Assembly (NCBI RefSeq): GCF_001428405.1
Contig: NZ_LMSL01000002.1
Span: forward strand, 548,763-584,563
Origin: Frateuria sp. Soil773
Lineage (GTDB): Bacteria > Pseudomonadota > Gammaproteobacteria > Xanthomonadales > Rhodanobacteraceae
Direction of reading: 5' to 3'
DNA length: 35,801 bases
The translations under genes were made by a program, and so were the position numbers. The notes beneath the pieces were generated by a model that saw only the letters and a program-made list of their open reading frames with translations, was not told the origin of the DNA and ran no database searches. Below, one piece after another: positions 35,706 through 35,801 of this stretch (its first letter is position 1; every line of letters starts with the position of its first letter).

Positions 35706-35801
35706 GATGGATACGCTGTTGCGTAGTCACTCGCGCAAGGCCGGCGACTGCGGACGGATGATGCCACGTCAGGAGGGGAGGAACGGACAGGCAACCCACC
35801 T

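Overview
The window is uniformly very GC-rich, and its gene content suggests a gammaproteobacterium of the Xanthomonadaceae/Rhodanobacteraceae type. The pointers are a TonB-dependent receptor with a carboxypeptidase-regulatory-like N-terminal domain, separate glyQ and glyS genes, a DUF1820 protein, a GDSL autotransporter and a Clp/CRP-like palindrome. The assignment rests on gene types only; there is no rRNA or other phylogenetic marker to settle it. I see no tRNA, rRNA, CRISPR array, insertion sequence or prophage gene.

Left part, 1-8910, minus strand. Behind a DUF72 gene (119-1006) lies the most unusual block: five tightly packed co-directional genes (1093-8910). In transcription order they encode a 665-residue protein with an N-terminal LEPRLMFDGA motif and tandem Ig-like repeats, a TolC-like outer-membrane lipoprotein, a small periplasmic adaptor, an HlyD-type adaptor with a GAF-like cytoplasmic N-terminus, and a 715-residue polytopic M50 metalloprotease that carries a PqqD-like N-terminus and a C-terminal HlyD-like adaptor region. 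Two junctions are 4-base stop/start overlaps and a third gap is 3 bases. There is no ABC ATPase and no RND pump, so I read the block as an envelope export and processing machine built around an intramembrane protease, with the LEPR protein as its likely client.

Middle part, 9182-23553. Mostly housekeeping genes: tag; an EamA exporter; a PLP-dependent Ser/Thr dehydratase overlapping an aldose 1-epimerase; pepN; a 61-residue protein behind a CRP-like site; mnmG followed by a GYF_2/RDD membrane protein; tex; and a secreted GDSL esterase autotransporter. The 15840-16400 gap has no protein gene but contains a strong plus-strand terminator and two tandem hairpins, which is a candidate site for a non-coding RNA.

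Right part, 23570-35801. A YbaY/YscW-type lipoprotein converges on the esterase across a bidirectional terminator. A large Oar-type TonB-dependent receptor has its own sigma70 promoter, a structured leader and a terminator. A possible 34-codon ORF and an XRE-family regulator read divergently from it. Then come glyQ-glyS (4-base overlap), divergent from an orphan GspE/PilB-type ATPase, a class I glutamine amidotransferase, and finally DUF1820 and rhomboid protease genes on the minus strand. The last 108 bases hold only the leader of the rhomboid gene.
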